Below, piece after piece: positions 51,099 through 59,516 of a stretch of 64,000 bases of DNA. Under the pieces are notes generated by a model, which was not told where the DNA came from, searched no databases, and saw nothing but the letters and a program-made list of their open reading frames with translations. How positions within the stretch are numbered: the first letter of the stretch is position 1; the number at the start of each line of letters is the position of its first letter. The DNA lies in the NCBI GenBank assembly GCA_963836015.1, contig CAWIIF010000015.1, positions 1,674,001-1,738,000 of the forward strand, in the 5' to 3' direction. A program made the translations under genes and the position numbers. Origin of the DNA: CAWCDJ01 sp963836015. Lineage in GTDB: Bacteria > Acidobacteriota > Terriglobia > Bryobacterales > Bryobacteraceae.

Positions 51099-52017
51099 CC
51101 TGCTGCGGCAGGACGCCGAAGTGGTGCTGGCCGACCTGGACCGGCGCGGGATCGAGACGATGGTCCGCGATGCCGAAGTGCTATGGGTCCGGCTCCGCCA
51201 CCGCGTGGATGCCGATCTCCTGAAGGCGGCGCCGCGGCTCGAAATGGTAGCGACGCCGACCACCGGGTTGAATCATGTGGATACCGCGGCGCTCGAACGC
51301 CGGGGGATCCGGCTGCTCTCCCTTCGCGGGGAGACGGAGTTCCTGAAGGACGTGCGGGGTACCGCGGAGTTCACCGTGGGGCTGATCCTGGCGCTGTTGC
51401 GGCATCTTCCGGCCTCTGTGGAGCACGTTCGGGGCGGCGGCTGGAACCGCGATCTCTTCCAGGGCGGGGAACTGTATGGGAAGAACATCGGGATCGTAGG
51501 ATATGGCCGGTTGGGCAGAATTGTGGCGCGTTATGCACGCGCCTTCGAGGCCAAGGTACTGGCCTGCGATCCGGCCGTTCCCGCTGATTCGGCCGAGCCC
51601 GGGGTCGTGATGGTCCCGCTCGACACCCTGTTGCGGCAGTCCGATATCGTCAGCTTGCACGTGAGCCTCACCTCCGACACCCGGCAGTTTTTCGGGGCCC
51701 GGGAGTTCGAGCGTATGAAGGAGGGAAGCTGGTTTATCAATACGGCGCGAGGCGAATTAGTGGACGAAGCGGCGCTGCTCGCGAACCTGCGCAGCGGCCG
51801 GCTCGCGGGCGCCGCGCTCGACGTAGTCACCAGGGAAGATCCGGCCGGTATGGGGTTCCACCCGGTGATCGAATACGCCCGCCGGCACCAGAACCTCATC
51901 GTGACTCCGCACCTCGGCGGGTGCACGGTGGAGTCGATGCATAAAACCGAGGTATTCCTGGCGCGCAAGCTGCGGGAGCACATCCACTCAGCCGGGCTCG
52001 CGACGCCCGGCGTCTAG
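51040..52017 (+). CDS. D-isomer-specific 2-hydroxyacid dehydrogenase
   Basis: 325 residues. NAD-binding GIVGYGRLGRIVARY, catalytic Arg in NTARGELVDEAAL, Glu in TREDP and His in TPHLGG are all present. Family members interconvert 2-keto and D-2-hydroxy acids such as phosphoglycerate, glycerate or lactate. In this cluster it might supply or alter the short acyl acid, or act on a sugar acid; inference. Confidence 0.9.
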   Translation: MRRTRILVAEAFGFPLEAYNLLRQDAEVVLADLDRRGIETMVRDAEVLWVRLRHRVDADLLKAAPRLEMVATPTTGLNHVDTAALERRGIRLLSLRGETEFLKDVRGTAEFTVGLILALLRHLPASVEHVRGGGWNRDLFQGGELYGKNIGIVGYGRLGRIVARYARAFEAKVLACDPAVPADSAEPGVVMVPLDTLLRQSDIVSLHVSLTSDTRQFFGAREFERMKEGSWFINTARGELVDEAALLANLRSGRLAGAALDVVTREDPAGMGFHPVIEYARRHQNLIVTPHLGGCTVESMHKTEVFLARKLREHIHSAGLATPGV

Positions 52018-52031
52018 CTCCAGGGAGTTCC

Positions 52032-53306
52032 ATGTCCAATCTCGCCATCCGCACAGAAGGATTATCGAAGCTCTACAGAATCGGTGAGCGGCAGCAGTCT
52101 TATCGCACGCTGCGCGATACCGTCTCCGACGCGTTCGCGCGCCCGTTTCGCGCGCTGCGGCGGAAGGGCGACCGGCCTCACCAGGAATCGAAGGTCTGGG
52201 CCCTGAAGGATGTCACATTCGAAGTCAAGAAAGGTGAAATCGTCGGCATCATCGGACGCAACGGGGCAGGGAAGAGCACGCTGCTCAAGGTGCTCTCACG
52301 GATCACCGAGCCCACCCGGGGCACGGCCGACATATTCGGCCGGGTGGGGACGCTGCTGGAGGTCGGCACCGGGTTCCACAATGAGCTTACCGGCAGGGAG
52401 AACATCTACCTGAACGGCGCCATTCTGGGCATGAAGCGCACGGAAATCGAGCGCCAGTTCGACGACATCGTGGCTTTTGCGGAGGTCGAGAAGTTCGTGG
52501 ACACGCCGGTAAAACACTATTCGAGCGGCATGTACCTGCGGCTGGCATTCGCGGTGGCCGCGCACCTCGACCCCGACATCCTATTCGTTGACGAGGTGCT
52601 CGCGGTGGGCGACCTGGCGTTCCAGAAGAAGTGCCTCGGGAAGATGGGGGATGTGGCCAAAAACGGCCGGACCATCCTCTTTGTCAGCCACAACATGGGC
52701 GCCGTTCGCTCGCTGTGCGAAAAGGGAGTCGTACTGAACAACGGGCGGATAGTGGCCGCGGGAAGTATCGGGGCAAGCATCGAGGCCTACCACAAGCTGA
52801 TCGCCACCGAGAGCCGCGACGCCTCGTCGAAGATCAGCTTTCGGGGATCCTGCTTCGGACCTCTCGAACTCGCCAGCCACGAAGGATCGACCATCGACCA
52901 GGCGGATCCGTTCGAGATGTCCGCGACTCTATGGCTGGCCTCGGAGGTGGCTGGTTTCTTTCTGATCTGCGTGCTCGAAGATATGAACCAGAGGCGCGTC
53001 TTTCATCTGCGCCGCGCCAGTTCGGACATGTCCCTGGGGGCGTTACGCCGGGGAGCTTACGAGTGCCGGCTGCGGCTGCCCACCCTGTGGCTGGAGCCCG
53101 GCCTGTACACGATGTACTTCAAGGCGATCTTCCAGGGCAGTGCCGTCAAGTCGACTATCCAATCCGATGTCTTCCATCTCGACGTGAGCGGAGCGAGTTG
53201 CGGACGCGGTTCCATCATCAGCCCGCGCGCGGAATGGAGCGTCTTTGAATCGGCGCGCCATCCGGCTCCCGACGCGGCTGAACGGGCATTCGGGGAGGGC
53301 CGGTGA
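52032..53306 (+). CDS. ABC export ATPase with C-terminal substrate-binding domain (Wzt-like)
   Basis: 424 residues. Walker A GRNGAGKST, signature HYSSGMYLRLAF, Walker B ILFVDEVLAVGD and the switch His (FVSHN). After ~260 residues a beta-sandwich domain of ~150 residues follows, as in Wzt proteins that recognise a chemically modified chain end before export. Partner of the Wzm-like permease at 41780. GGGAG precedes the ATG. Confidence 0.92.
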   Translation: MSNLAIRTEGLSKLYRIGERQQSYRTLRDTVSDAFARPFRALRRKGDRPHQESKVWALKDVTFEVKKGEIVGIIGRNGAGKSTLLKVLSRITEPTRGTADIFGRVGTLLEVGTGFHNELTGRENIYLNGAILGMKRTEIERQFDDIVAFAEVEKFVDTPVKHYSSGMYLRLAFAVAAHLDPDILFVDEVLAVGDLAFQKKCLGKMGDVAKNGRTILFVSHNMGAVRSLCEKGVVLNNGRIVAAGSIGASIEAYHKLIATESRDASSKISFRGSCFGPLELASHEGSTIDQADPFEMSATLWLASEVAGFFLICVLEDMNQRRVFHLRRASSDMSLGALRRGAYECRLRLPTLWLEPGLYTMYFKAIFQGSAVKSTIQSDVFHLDVSGASCGRGSIISPRAEWSVFESARHPAPDAAERAFGEGR

Positions 53307-54748
53307 ACAAGCCCAACGCGATCGTCCTGGTGCCCGATGGAGTGGGAGTGCGCAACTTTGTCATTGGGCGCTTCCTCGATGAAATAGCGCGGGTTTTCCG
53401 CCCCCACGTCTTCCACATCATCCCGCCGCAGATGCTCGACCGGTACGCGAGGGCCGCCGATCCCTCGGTGGTATGGAGGCCCCTGATTCCGTACCGGCAG
53501 AGCCGCGCCGGGCTGGTGCTCCAGCAGGCGCTCGAATCCGCGCACATGTTCTGGGCCGATACGCACGCCATGCGCCGGGCTTTGCGCCGGCCGGTGAAGG
53601 GTCCATGGAGATCGCGCCTGCTGGTCGGCGGGTCGCGCCTGATTGGGCGCGCTGCCGCAGCGTCCGGGGCGATCGATGTCCTGGACCGTCTGCATTGCCG
53701 GGCCGCCCTGGGGCTTCCGGAGGTGGAGCGTTATCGCGCCATATTCTCGGAGCTGCGGCCGGAAGTCCTGTTCTGCTCGCATCAGCGGCCCACCAGCGTT
53801 CTGCCCGCGGTGCTGGCCGCCCGCTCGCTCGGAATTCCCACCGCGAGCTTCATCTTCAGTTGGGACAACCTCAGCAGCAAGGGCCGGATCGCCGCTCCCT
53901 TCGACCACTACCTGGTGTGGAGCGACCATATGCGGGAAGAGCTGCTGCTCTACTACCCGCATGTGCCTCGCGAAAATATCCATCTGGCGGGCACACCGCA
54001 GTTCGACCCCTACGGCGACGCTTCACTGCTTTGGAGCCGCGAGGGATTCTGCCGGCGAACCGGCCTCGATCCGCTGCGCCCGGTCATCTGCTACTCGGGC
54101 GGCGACGCCGGCACCGCGCCTGAAGACCCCAAGCATGTGGAGGTGTTGATGAGCATGGTTCGCTCGGGCCGGATCCGCCACAAGCCCCAGGTCGTGCTGA
54201 GGCCGGTGCCGGTCGACGATGGCTCCCGGTACGAACCCGTCTGCCGCCGCTACCCCGAGCTCATGAAGCTCCAGCCCAACTGGGTTCACACGGAGCCGGG
54301 GAACTGGGCGCGCGTCATTCCACTCGCCGAGGACGTTCAGTTCCTTGCCAACCTCACGCACCATGCGGATCTCAACGTCAATCTCGGATCCACGATGACG
54401 CTCGATTTCGGAATTCATGACCGGCCGGTAGTCAATGTCGCGTTCGACTGCGCCGACCCTCCGATTTTCGGAATGCCTGTGTTCGACTACTACTACTGCT
54501 ACGAGCACCTGCAGCCGGTCATCGAGTTCGGCGCTTCGCGCATTGCCCGCTCGCGTGAACAACTGGCCGAGCACGTCAATGCTTACCTGGATAACCCGGC
54601 GCTCGACCGGGAGGGGCGGCGCCGGCTGGTCGAGTTGCAGATCGATGTGCCGCTCGGACAATCCAGCCGCAGGATTGTCGAAACCTTGAAGGCGATCGGC
54701 CGCGGTGAAACCTCCGTTCGCCCGGCTGTGTGTGTACAGGCTCCATGA
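53303..54748 (+). CDS. GT-B-like putative glycosyltransferase of unknown specificity
   Basis: 481 residues from a GTG overlapping the previous stop (GTGA). The layout of two Rossmann-like halves is suggested by VLVPDGVGVRNFVIGRFLDEI at the start and VNVNLGSTMTLDFGIHDRPVVNVAFD, the nucleotide-donor segment found in UDP/CDP/CMP-dependent GT-B enzymes. FSWDNLSSKGRIAAPFDHYLVWS is another shared motif. Placed after the CMP-sugar genes, it is a candidate nonulosonate transferase; not shown by sequence. Confidence 0.7.
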   Translation: MNKPNAIVLVPDGVGVRNFVIGRFLDEIARVFRPHVFHIIPPQMLDRYARAADPSVVWRPLIPYRQSRAGLVLQQALESAHMFWADTHAMRRALRRPVKGPWRSRLLVGGSRLIGRAAAASGAIDVLDRLHCRAALGLPEVERYRAIFSELRPEVLFCSHQRPTSVLPAVLAARSLGIPTASFIFSWDNLSSKGRIAAPFDHYLVWSDHMREELLLYYPHVPRENIHLAGTPQFDPYGDASLLWSREGFCRRTGLDPLRPVICYSGGDAGTAPEDPKHVEVLMSMVRSGRIRHKPQVVLRPVPVDDGSRYEPVCRRYPELMKLQPNWVHTEPGNWARVIPLAEDVQFLANLTHHADLNVNLGSTMTLDFGIHDRPVVNVAFDCADPPIFGMPVFDYYYCYEHLQPVIEFGASRIARSREQLAEHVNAYLDNPALDREGRRRLVELQIDVPLGQSSRRIVETLKAIGRGETSVRPAVCVQAP

Positions 54749-55887
54749 AGATCTGTTTCGTCTGCTGCGAATATCCGCCCGCTCCGCACGGCGGAATCGG
54801 CTCGATGACCCAGGTGCTCGGGCGGGCGCTCGTGGCGGCGGGCCACGAAGTTCGCGTGATCGGAATATATCCTTCGCTGGATGGCCTTGCCGAAGCCGAA
54901 GACGACGGCGGGATCGGCGTTTACCGGCTGCAGAGGCCGGGCGGACGCTTCGGATGGACTCGGGGCCGTCGCCTGCTGTTTGAGCGTATCGCGCGCTGGG
55001 TGGAACGCGGCGAGACGGACCTGGTCGAGGTCCCCGACTGGGAGGGATACGCCGCCTGCTGGCCGTCCCTTGCGGCCCCGGTGGTGACACGGCTACACGG
55101 CTCCATCACCTATTTCACTCGCGAGATGGAGGAGCCTCTCGATTGGCCGGCGTATTGTCTCGAAGCGGCATCCTTCCATAGGGCCGATTACTGCTGCTCG
55201 ACCAGCGCATATACGGCCTACCGGACCGCGCGCCTGTTCGGTTCCCGGCTGCGCCCGGTTTCGGTTCTATTCAATCCCGTGGACGTTCCCGTGGAGACGC
55301 CTCCGTGGAGCCGCGACTGCCGGCGGGTGGTCTATGCCGGCACGCTGACGGCGAAGAAGGGGGTTGTCTCGTTGATTCGATCATGGCCCCGAGTGGCGCT
55401 CTCCCGGCCCGACGCGGAACTGCACCTCTTCGGCAAAGACGCCGGCGCCCCGGACGGCGGGCCCATGCGAGATCTGTTGGTGTCGCTCCTTCCGGAGGAG
55501 TGCGCCGTATCGGTTCATTTCCACGGCCACTGTAATCGGGAACGGCTGCAGTCGGAGTTCCGCGCATGCCGCCTCGCGGTGTTTCCCTCGTTCGCCGAAG
55601 CTTTCTCGCTGGCTCCCATGGAAGCGATGGCCGAAGGTTGCCCGGTGATCTGCTCGGCGCGGTGCAGCGGCCCCGAGTTGATCGAACATGGCGTCAACGG
55701 ATTGCTGATCGACCCCGGCAGCCCCGCGCAGATCGGCGACGCGATCCTGCGGCTGTTGAATGACGACGCCGGCTGCGAACGCCTCGGCGCCGCCGGACGC
55801 CGCACCGTGGCCGACCGGTTTTCGAGCGGCGTGATTGCCGCGCGCAACGAAGAGTTCTACCGGGCATGTGTTTCCCGGTATGCCTAG
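54745..55887 (+). CDS. Glycosyltransferase family 4-like
   Basis: 380 residues from the ATG at 54745 (ATGA overlap). CCEYPPAPHGGIGSMTQVLGRAL opens the acceptor domain; VVYAGTLTAKKG, PSFAEAFSLAPMEAMAEGCPVICS and ELIEHGVNGLLID form the donor-binding GT4 core with the E-x7-E pair. Probably adds one residue of the repeat unit from a nucleotide sugar at the cytoplasmic face. Confidence 0.9.
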   Translation: MKICFVCCEYPPAPHGGIGSMTQVLGRALVAAGHEVRVIGIYPSLDGLAEAEDDGGIGVYRLQRPGGRFGWTRGRRLLFERIARWVERGETDLVEVPDWEGYAACWPSLAAPVVTRLHGSITYFTREMEEPLDWPAYCLEAASFHRADYCCSTSAYTAYRTARLFGSRLRPVSVLFNPVDVPVETPPWSRDCRRVVYAGTLTAKKGVVSLIRSWPRVALSRPDAELHLFGKDAGAPDGGPMRDLLVSLLPEECAVSVHFHGHCNRERLQSEFRACRLAVFPSFAEAFSLAPMEAMAEGCPVICSARCSGPELIEHGVNGLLIDPGSPAQIGDAILRLLNDDAGCERLGAAGRRTVADRFSSGVIAARNEEFYRACVSRYA

Positions 55888-55893
55888 CTCCAT

Positions 55894-56961
55894 ATGGTGA
55901 GGCGCACGAACGTGACGAGTCTACCCGGCTGGCGGATCCCCGGCAGCGGCGGAGCACTCGAAGATTGCAGCCTGATCGTCGCAACCTGCGACCGGCAGCA
56001 GGAGTTGATGCGTCTGCTCGAGCGTCTCCTGCGGATGGCTGAACCGCCCGGCGAAGTCGTGATCGTGGACGGGCGGCCCACGGAGGAATCTTGCGGCGCG
56101 CTACGGGCGTGGGTGGAGTCCCGGAGGCCGAGCTTCGACTTCTGCTATGCGGAGAGTCCCGCCGGGTTGACCCGCCAGCGCAACGCCGGTGTGGACCTCA
56201 GCACGCGTCCGTATCTCTTCTTTCTGGACGACGATGCAGTGCCGCTGCCCGGATATTTCACTGAAATGCGCCGTGTGTTTGACGAGGACCGGGAGAGGCG
56301 CGTGGGCGGTCTTGCCGGATGCGTCATCAATGAAATGGACAAGCCTATCGCCCGGCGCTGGCGCATGCGCTTTGCACTCGGCCTGGTTCCCCGGCTCGAA
56401 CCGATGGTCTACTGCCCTTCCGGCACCCACACCCCGCGGGGCCTGCTCAAGCGCTTCTCCGGAGTTCGAAAGATCGACGTTATGCCGGGCTGCGCCTGGA
56501 CTCTCCGCCGCGAGGTCTTCGATACCGACCGCTTCTCCTGCTTCTTCGAAGGCTACTCGCAGGGTGAAGACCTGGAGATGTCGCTGCGCATCGGCCGGCG
56601 GTGGGAGATCCTCTGCTGCGGGGATGCCGGCATTCTGCATCTGCCGGGGGCGGGCGGCCGCCCCATGTCCTACCGCCGCGGCGTCATGGAAATGCGCAAC
56701 CGGTACTTCATATGGAAGCGCCACAGCCCCCATCCCGGCGCTCGATTCGTGTGGGCATTCTGGCTAGACACCGCTTTTCTCATTGCCATGGATCTGGCGT
56801 GGTTCTGTGTCCGCCCGTGGCGATTCGAACCTCTGGGCCACGCCCGAGGCACTCTTACCGAGATGGTTCGCTGCCTTGCCTTGCCGCCGGCCTTCGAGGA
56901 ACCACCGGCACGCCGGGAATATGTGCTCGAAGTTGACCGCGTGGAGCAGAGGAAGGACTGA
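55894..56961 (+). CDS. Glycosyltransferase family 2-like
   Basis: 355 residues. GT-A fold: SLIVATCDRQQELMRLLERLL, GLTRQRNAGVDLSTRPYLFFLDDDAVP with the metal-binding Asp cluster, and the acceptor-side EGYSQGEDLEMSLRIG (ED). A hydrophobic helix near residue 290 (FVWAFWLDTAFLIAMDLAWF) may anchor it. Stop overlaps the polymerase start (TGATG). Confidence 0.88.
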   Translation: MVRRTNVTSLPGWRIPGSGGALEDCSLIVATCDRQQELMRLLERLLRMAEPPGEVVIVDGRPTEESCGALRAWVESRRPSFDFCYAESPAGLTRQRNAGVDLSTRPYLFFLDDDAVPLPGYFTEMRRVFDEDRERRVGGLAGCVINEMDKPIARRWRMRFALGLVPRLEPMVYCPSGTHTPRGLLKRFSGVRKIDVMPGCAWTLRREVFDTDRFSCFFEGYSQGEDLEMSLRIGRRWEILCCGDAGILHLPGAGGRPMSYRRGVMEMRNRYFIWKRHSPHPGARFVWAFWLDTAFLIAMDLAWFCVRPWRFEPLGHARGTLTEMVRCLALPPAFEEPPARREYVLEVDRVEQRKD

Positions 56962-58328
56962 TGACAGCCGCTTACGCGTTGCAGAGGGTTCAGGCGACGA
57001 ACCCGACATCCCGCCCGGCGCGCATTCCGTTTGTGCGTGCGTCGCTGATTCAGATCGCGGTGTGCGTGGTTCCCGCCATGGCCGCGGTGGCCCTCGACCG
57101 GCCGCGGATTGCGGGAGTCTACTTTCTCGTGGTGCTGTTCTCCTGCGAGCTCTACTACATCCTCCGCCGTAATCCGGTGGCCGCAACGACGCTGGCTATC
57201 GGGACTTTGCCAGTATGGATGCTGCTGCGGGAGTATTTTTACTACAGCTCCATCGAAGTGGTGCTCGGCCTGTGTGTCTTTGCGTGGATGGAAGGCCGCC
57301 TGTCGGACTTTCGGGTGCTGTGGAGAGACCGCGTCGTTCAGTATTTCGCGGTTCTCATCACGATTAACTGGCTGGTCGCTTTTTATCTCACTGGAGACTA
57401 TTCGGCCAATCTGCGGGGATTCGAGCTGCTGTTCTCGGCGCTGAATGTCCGCCTGCTCTCCCGGCATCGCCGCTGGCTGGCCACGGCCCTGGCGGGCGTT
57501 GCCCTGTCCGTAATTGCCATGGGATGCGGGCTGCTGCCCTACGGAAGCCGTCTCGGCATGGCGCAGGTCGCCGGCAGCCGGCTGGGGAATCCGATCTCAT
57601 TTGGAGTTCCCGCCGCTCTTGCGCTGCTGGCGTCCCTCACCGACGCTGGCCGATGGATGCTCGTAAACTCCCGCCCCTGGCTGCGGATTGGCATGAATCT
57701 CGTTATCGGCGTGCTCCTGGTGCTCTCCACTTCTCGCGGCAGCTGGCTGGTGCTGGCTGTCGGAATGGTGATCATTTTCGCGTTGAACCGCCGGCAGCGA
57801 ACCCTGATCTTCGCGACAGTGGCGCTACTCATCATCGGGGCCGCGTTGTATGTACATTTCGACAACGATCAGATGGTGCGCCACTACCTCCACGAGACTT
57901 TCTCTCCGGATGAAAGCTGGTCCAAGCGGACCACCGGACGCGCCGAACAGTGGGAGGCCTTTCCGCGCGTCATTCGAGACTCGCCCGTCTGGGGCTTCGG
58001 CCCCGGCAACGGGCGCCGTATTTCCATCATCTACGCGCACAAGAACATCATCTGGCACTCACTGTATCTCCAGGTAGGAGCGGAAGCGGGCCTCATCGGA
58101 ATGGCACTTCTCGCGATCCTGCTCGGGGCCATGATTCGCCGCGCCTGGCTGCATAATCGCATGGTCGGCGAGATCATGCCGCTCATCGGCATCGCCGGCT
58201 TCATGATGATCGGCGTGTCGGTCCCTGCCTTCGACGGACTCTCCGGAATGTACGTGGGGCTTGCCCTGGCCGGCTGCGACTTCTCCCGCATGTACGTGGT
58301 GCGCCGCACCATGCGTGCGGCGGCTTGA
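56961..58328 (+). CDS. O-antigen polymerase/ligase-like membrane protein (Wzy/WaaL)
   Basis: 455 residues with about eleven TM helices and a large periplasmic loop (~300-365) containing TTGRAEQWEAFPRVIRDSPVWGFGPGN and HNxxW-like YAHKNIIWHSLYLQ, the pattern of the Wzy_C/O-antigen ligase superfamily. LVLSTSRGSWLVLAVG is also typical. It would polymerise repeat units or ligate chains. Polymerase and ligase cannot be separated by sequence. Confidence 0.87.
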   Translation: MTAAYALQRVQATNPTSRPARIPFVRASLIQIAVCVVPAMAAVALDRPRIAGVYFLVVLFSCELYYILRRNPVAATTLAIGTLPVWMLLREYFYYSSIEVVLGLCVFAWMEGRLSDFRVLWRDRVVQYFAVLITINWLVAFYLTGDYSANLRGFELLFSALNVRLLSRHRRWLATALAGVALSVIAMGCGLLPYGSRLGMAQVAGSRLGNPISFGVPAALALLASLTDAGRWMLVNSRPWLRIGMNLVIGVLLVLSTSRGSWLVLAVGMVIIFALNRRQRTLIFATVALLIIGAALYVHFDNDQMVRHYLHETFSPDESWSKRTTGRAEQWEAFPRVIRDSPVWGFGPGNGRRISIIYAHKNIIWHSLYLQVGAEAGLIGMALLAILLGAMIRRAWLHNRMVGEIMPLIGIAGFMMIGVSVPAFDGLSGMYVGLALAGCDFSRMYVVRRTMRAAA

Positions 58329-58339
58329 TCTTTTACGGC

Positions 58340-58376
58340 GGTCCGGTGGCGGGCCGCCGGTGTCTCCGGCCGGACC
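58340..58376. other. Possible stem-loop between polymerase and deacetylase genes
   Basis: GGTCCGG (58340-58346) and CCGGACC (58370-58376) pair perfectly around a GC-rich loop. It lies in the longest gap (172 bases) in the locus after the leader, so it may be a pause or processing site. No T run. Confidence 0.35.
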
Positions 58377-58500
58377 CCCGGGTAAGCCGGAGGCAGCAGG
58401 CGCCGGTGGCCCTTGGCCGGTTTCATCGGAGTATCTTCCTCCGAGTGCTCCATAAACCGCATCAAGGGTCACCGGTTACCGCTTTCACGGATTCGAATCG

Positions 58501-59511
58501 ATGCTCTCTGCCGGCACACGAATGCACGTCAAAGGCCTGCTGGGGAAGGCGCTGTGGCCCTGGGCGACCAGCATGGCGTCGCGGTTCCTCATCCGCAAGA
58601 GCCAGGGACTGGTGCTCACGTTTCACTACATTGGCGAGCCGGTCCTCCCCGGTGTGGCGGAGGATCTGTTCATTTCCAAATTCGAGTTCCGGCGGGTCCT
58701 CGATTTTATCTCGGAACGCCTGACGCCGCTTCCGCCCGACGCTTTTCTCCAGGGCCTCCGCCAGGGCACGCTGCCGAGGCGCGCCACCCTGATCACGTTC
58801 GACGACTGCCCCCAGAGTGCCGTTGCCGAGGCATTTCCCGAGCTCACCAGCCGGGGGCTGTCGGCCTGCTTCTTCGTCAATCCGGGACTGATCGCAGCCG
58901 GGCGGGTGCTGCCCAGCATCGAACTGATGTGTTTGTGCGCCGCCGCGCCCGCGGGCAACTACAAGGTGTGCGTCAATCCTCCGATAAGAATCCAGATCCG
59001 GGACGGCGGCAGCCGAACCGCCGCCTACAACCGCCTCTGGCCGATCGTTCTCGCCTGCCCCAGCCCGCATCATCCGGCCCTCTTGCGGCGGATCCGCGAA
59101 GACCTACGGGTGGAGAAGGACCTGACCCGCGGCCAGCGCCTGGCCGGCTGGGACGCGCTCACCCAGCTCGATGCCGGCGGCATGTTGATCGGGAACCACA
59201 CGATGTTCCACTCCACCGCCGCAGCCGACGATATCCGGCAATTCGAGCTCGATGTCGCGCAGGCATACGACGTCATCGAGCAGCGGCTGGGGCGGAAGAC
59301 CCGGGTCTTCTGCTATCCGTATGGCCGAATCGAAGAGCGCCGCGCGGGTACCGAAGCGGTGCTGCGGGGCCTCGACACCGAGTTTGCCTTCGTCACCCGG
59401 GGCGGCACTGCCGACCCCCGATGCTCCGGCTGCCTGAACCTGCACCGGGAGGACGCGTCCTATTCAGCGGCGGCCACCAAGCTGGCGCCTCTGCTGGCCT
59501 GCCTGCGATAG
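58501..59511 (+). CDS. NodB-type polysaccharide deacetylase 2
   Basis: 336 residues. LVLTFHYIGEP, LITFDDCPQSAVAEAFPEL (the usual TFDDG reads TFDDC), the metal motif GNHTMFHS, and FCYPYGRIE. N-terminal residues are basic/hydrophobic (GKALWPWATSMASRFL) and could associate with the membrane. The start could also be the ATG at 58522. It probably deacetylates GlcNAc-type residues of the glycan or a precursor. Confidence 0.85.
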   Translation: MLSAGTRMHVKGLLGKALWPWATSMASRFLIRKSQGLVLTFHYIGEPVLPGVAEDLFISKFEFRRVLDFISERLTPLPPDAFLQGLRQGTLPRRATLITFDDCPQSAVAEAFPELTSRGLSACFFVNPGLIAAGRVLPSIELMCLCAAAPAGNYKVCVNPPIRIQIRDGGSRTAAYNRLWPIVLACPSPHHPALLRRIREDLRVEKDLTRGQRLAGWDALTQLDAGGMLIGNHTMFHSTAAADDIRQFELDVAQAYDVIEQRLGRKTRVFCYPYGRIEERRAGTEAVLRGLDTEFAFVTRGGTADPRCSGCLNLHREDASYSAAATKLAPLLACLR

Positions 59512-59516
59512 CCAAT

